Shown here: positions 62,263-64,000 of the stretch, in pieces
How positions within the stretch are numbered: position 1 is the stretch's first letter
Layout of the letters: every line of letters begins with the position of its first letter
Origin: Candidatus Fermentibacterota bacterium
Lineage (GTDB): Bacteria; Fermentibacterota; Fermentibacteria; Fermentibacterales; Fermentibacteraceae
Assembly: GCA_002748705.1 (NCBI GenBank)
Contig: PDSZ01000018.1
Span: 62,001-126,000, forward strand
Reading direction: 5' to 3'
DNA: 64,000 nucleotides
The notes under the pieces: model-generated
Seen by the model: the letters and a program-made list of their open reading frames with translations, nothing else
Database searches by the model: none
Told to the model about the DNA's origin: nothing
Made by a program: the position numbers and the translations under genes

Positions 62263-63404
62263 GCGGAGTTCCCTGGGGTGAGACCCGACTTGTTCAGGGC
62301 AACGAAGCTGTAGCCCTCGGCGCACTTGCAGCCGGAATTGATTTTTTCGCCGGTTATCCGATTACTCCGTCAACGGAAGTTGCTGAAATTCTTTCAAGGG
62401 AGATGCCTCTTATCGGCAAGAGGTGGATTCAGATGGAGGATGAGATAGCCAGTATCAGTGCCATTATCGGCGGAAGCCTTGCCGGCGGCAGGTCAATGAC
62501 TGCCACCAGCGGCCCCGGTTTCAGTCTGATGCAGGAAGGTCTTGGTTATGCCTGCATGACCGAGGTTCCTCTTGTGCTTGTGAATGTCATGCGTGGCGGG
62601 CCCTCCACAGGTCTTCCTACACAGGTTTCTCAAGGTGATGTGATGCAGGCCAGATGGGGAACACACGGAGACCATCCAGCAATCGTTCTTGCGCCTTCGG
62701 ATGTGGAAGAATGTTTCAAGCTTACCATAAGGGCATTCAACCTTTCAGAATCCTTCAGAACACCTGTAATACTCATGCCTGATGAGGTTATAGGCCACAT
62801 GAGAGAGAAACTCAGCTTTCCTGCTAAAGGTGAAATCAGCGTAACACCCCTCTCTGAACCGGATGTGCCCATAGAGTGGTATGAGCATTATCACACTTCT
62901 GCAACTGGAGTCTCTCCTATGGCCAGGTTCGGAAGCGGCTACAGATTCCATGTTACAGGGCTTACCCATGATGTTCACGGCTTTCCTACAAGGAAGGTCG
63001 ACGAGGTCATTACAAAGATGAACAGACTGAAGCATAAGATAACCAGGCGTCTCGATATCCTTGAGGATAACATGCTTCATGATGTGGAAGACAGCCGTGT
63101 GGTAGTTTTCTGTTACGGTTCAGTGTACAGAAGCGCACTGGCTGCTCATAACATTCTTGCTAAAAAGAGAAAAAAGGTAGGGATCTTCAGACCTGTCACT
63201 CTCTGGCCCTTCCCTGACAGAACTGTGAAGGAAAAACTGGACAACAAGGATGTTATCCTGGTTCCCGAGCTGAATCAGGGGCAGATGGTCCACGAGGTGG
63301 AACGACTCACCTCGGATAATGTCAGAGTGGTCCCTCTTCACAGGTATGACGGCTATGAGATAACTCCTGAGCAGATTGTTCAGGCAGTATTGGAGGTGAT
63401 GTGA
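62259..63404 (+). CDS. korA: 2-oxoacid:ferredoxin oxidoreductase alpha subunit (2-oxoglutarate type)
   Basis: 381 residues. GNEAVALGALAAGIDFFAGY, the conserved PITPSTEVAEILS, EDEIASISAIIGGSLAGG and TATSGPGFSLMQEG are the pyrimidine-domain marks of this family. The C-terminal part VVVFCYGSVYRSALAAHN is the domain II start. It works with KorB (TPP) and KorD to turn a 2-oxoacid and CoA into an acyl-CoA, CO2 and reduced ferredoxin. 2-oxoglutarate is the usual substrate for this subunit layout; branched 2-oxoacids (Vor) cannot be ruled out. Confidence 0.92.
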   Translation: MSGVPWGETRLVQGNEAVALGALAAGIDFFAGYPITPSTEVAEILSREMPLIGKRWIQMEDEIASISAIIGGSLAGGRSMTATSGPGFSLMQEGLGYACMTEVPLVLVNVMRGGPSTGLPTQVSQGDVMQARWGTHGDHPAIVLAPSDVEECFKLTIRAFNLSESFRTPVILMPDEVIGHMREKLSFPAKGEISVTPLSEPDVPIEWYEHYHTSATGVSPMARFGSGYRFHVTGLTHDVHGFPTRKVDEVITKMNRLKHKITRRLDILEDNMLHDVEDSRVVVFCYGSVYRSALAAHNILAKKRKKVGIFRPVTLWPFPDRTVKEKLDNKDVILVPELNQGQMVHEVERLTSDNVRVVPLHRYDGYEITPEQIVQAVLEVM

Positions 63405-64000
63405 TGCCTGCAAGACTTCCATACTCCTACAGATATCTCAGATCCAAGAAGAAATTCCCCCATGTATGGTGTCCAGGGTGCGGTATCGGCATAGTCATGG
63501 GTTCCATAATAAGGGCTGTCGACAAACTTGGCTGGGAACTTGACGATGTTCTCATGGTCTCCGGTATCGGATGCACCAGCAGAATGCCGGTTTATGTCGA
63601 CTTCAATACCCTTCATACAACCCACGGCAGAGCTCTTGCCTTCGGTACAGGGGCGAAAATGGCCAACGAAAACCTGAAGGTTCTTGCTGTCATGGGCGAC
63701 GGTGATGCTCTTGCCATCGGCGGAAACCACATCATTCACGCTGCCAGAAGGAACATGGACATTACAGCTGTCATTGTTAACAACAACAACTACGGAATGA
63801 CAGGTGGTCAGTTTTCTCCAACCACACCTCAGGGCTCCCGTACTTCAACAACGCCGTACGGAATGATCGAACCGAATTTCGATGTGTGCAAACTGGCTGA
63901 AGCCGCAGGAGCCAATTTCGTGGCACGAGGATCGGTATACCATGTAATGGAGCTGGACGGAATCCTTCAGAAGGGCCTTGACGGCGCAGGCTTCAGGGTT
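63404..64000 (+). CDS. korB: 2-oxoacid:ferredoxin oxidoreductase beta subunit (3' end outside window)
   Basis: The first 199 residues are present. ATG 63404 shares its A with the korA stop (TGATG). WCPGCGIGIVMGSIIRA gives the iron-sulfur/TPP-domain start, SGIGCTSRMPVY follows, and the TPP site is VMGDGDALAIGGNH with NNNNYGMTGGQ binding magnesium and diphosphate. The C-terminal third is cut off by the window edge. It is the catalytic TPP subunit that partners KorA. Confidence 0.92.
   Translation, partial: MPARLPYSYRYLRSKKKFPHVWCPGCGIGIVMGSIIRAVDKLGWELDDVLMVSGIGCTSRMPVYVDFNTLHTTHGRALAFGTGAKMANENLKVLAVMGDGDALAIGGNHIIHAARRNMDITAVIVNNNNYGMTGGQFSPTTPQGSRTSTTPYGMIEPNFDVCKLAEAAGANFVARGSVYHVMELDGILQKGLDGAGFRV

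Noticed and set aside
1..64000. tRNA, rRNA, CRISPR, transposon or prophage content
   Set aside because: All gaps were read for cloverleaf-like, repeat-spacer or terminal-repeat structure and transposase or phage genes; none was seen.

Overview
The window looks like one continuous piece of chromosome from an uncultured-type Gram-negative (diderm) bacterium. It has many lipoproteins, outer-membrane beta-barrels, Tol/Pal parts and Wza/Wzz-type export proteins. Several secreted proteins carry C-terminal domains resembling type IX secretion sorting tails, and there are PorV/FadL-like barrels. Together with a ferredoxin-dependent 2-oxoacid oxidoreductase this points to the FCB side of the bacterial tree (Bacteroidota relatives; my best guess is Fermentibacterota or similar, by inference only). 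Coding density is high, GTG and TTG starts are common, and ATGA/GTGA/TGATG overlaps are frequent. I saw no rRNA, tRNA, CRISPR array, insertion sequence or prophage.

Layout. 1-1477: 3' part of an ABC exporter. 1478-1794: AT-rich non-coding stretch with three DnaA-box-like 9-mers, a candidate origin or DnaA-binding site. 1795-7830 (minus): a B12/methionine locus. A cobalamin riboswitch with a terminator platform leads a secreted beta-propeller (BtuG-like by context) and a secreted partner protein, followed by metF, a separate MetH reactivation domain and a three-domain MetH core. 8003-9873 (minus): PatB/MalY-type C-S lyase and ElbB. 9955-11654: lipoprotein and histidinol-phosphatase-type PHP enzyme. 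11760-31180: a surface polysaccharide region on both strands, with O-antigen polymerase-like protein, Wza-like and Wzz-like proteins, several glycosyltransferases, a polyprenyl-phosphate sugar transferase, a sugar aminotransferase, a sugar epimerase and a B12-binding radical SAM enzyme. serS, dgkA and a PAP2 phosphatase lie inside it.

31771-49458 (all plus): an ArsP-type permease with a small thioredoxin-like protein; tolB-pal-cpoB; tig-clpP-clpX-engB-purA; a TatD/radical-SAM fusion; rsmA; a large barrel protein and lipoprotein; a methyltransferase that seems to start at CTG; a CpsB-type PHP phosphatase; rfbD; gmhA; a flippase-like membrane protein; and an FmdB zinc ribbon. 49510-49977 is a lone minus-strand lipoprotein with a clear terminator. 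50190-60392 holds a solute-binding lipoprotein, an envelope cluster (OB-fold-like protein, two PorV-like barrels, a helix-hairpin-helix barrel, a 5'-nucleotidase), an FAD oxidoreductase and a DUF2085 protein. 60568-64000 holds a cyclic-2,3-diphosphoglycerate-synthetase-like GTPase followed by korD-korA-korB, the last cut by the window edge.

How they fit. The clearest functional unit is B12: a B12-sensing switch on surface proteins beside the B12-dependent methionine enzymes. The second is cell-envelope building, covering glycan synthesis, export, Tol/Pal and barrels. The third is anaerobic 2-oxoacid metabolism through ferredoxin at the right end. All functional calls rest on motifs read by eye; no database search was run.
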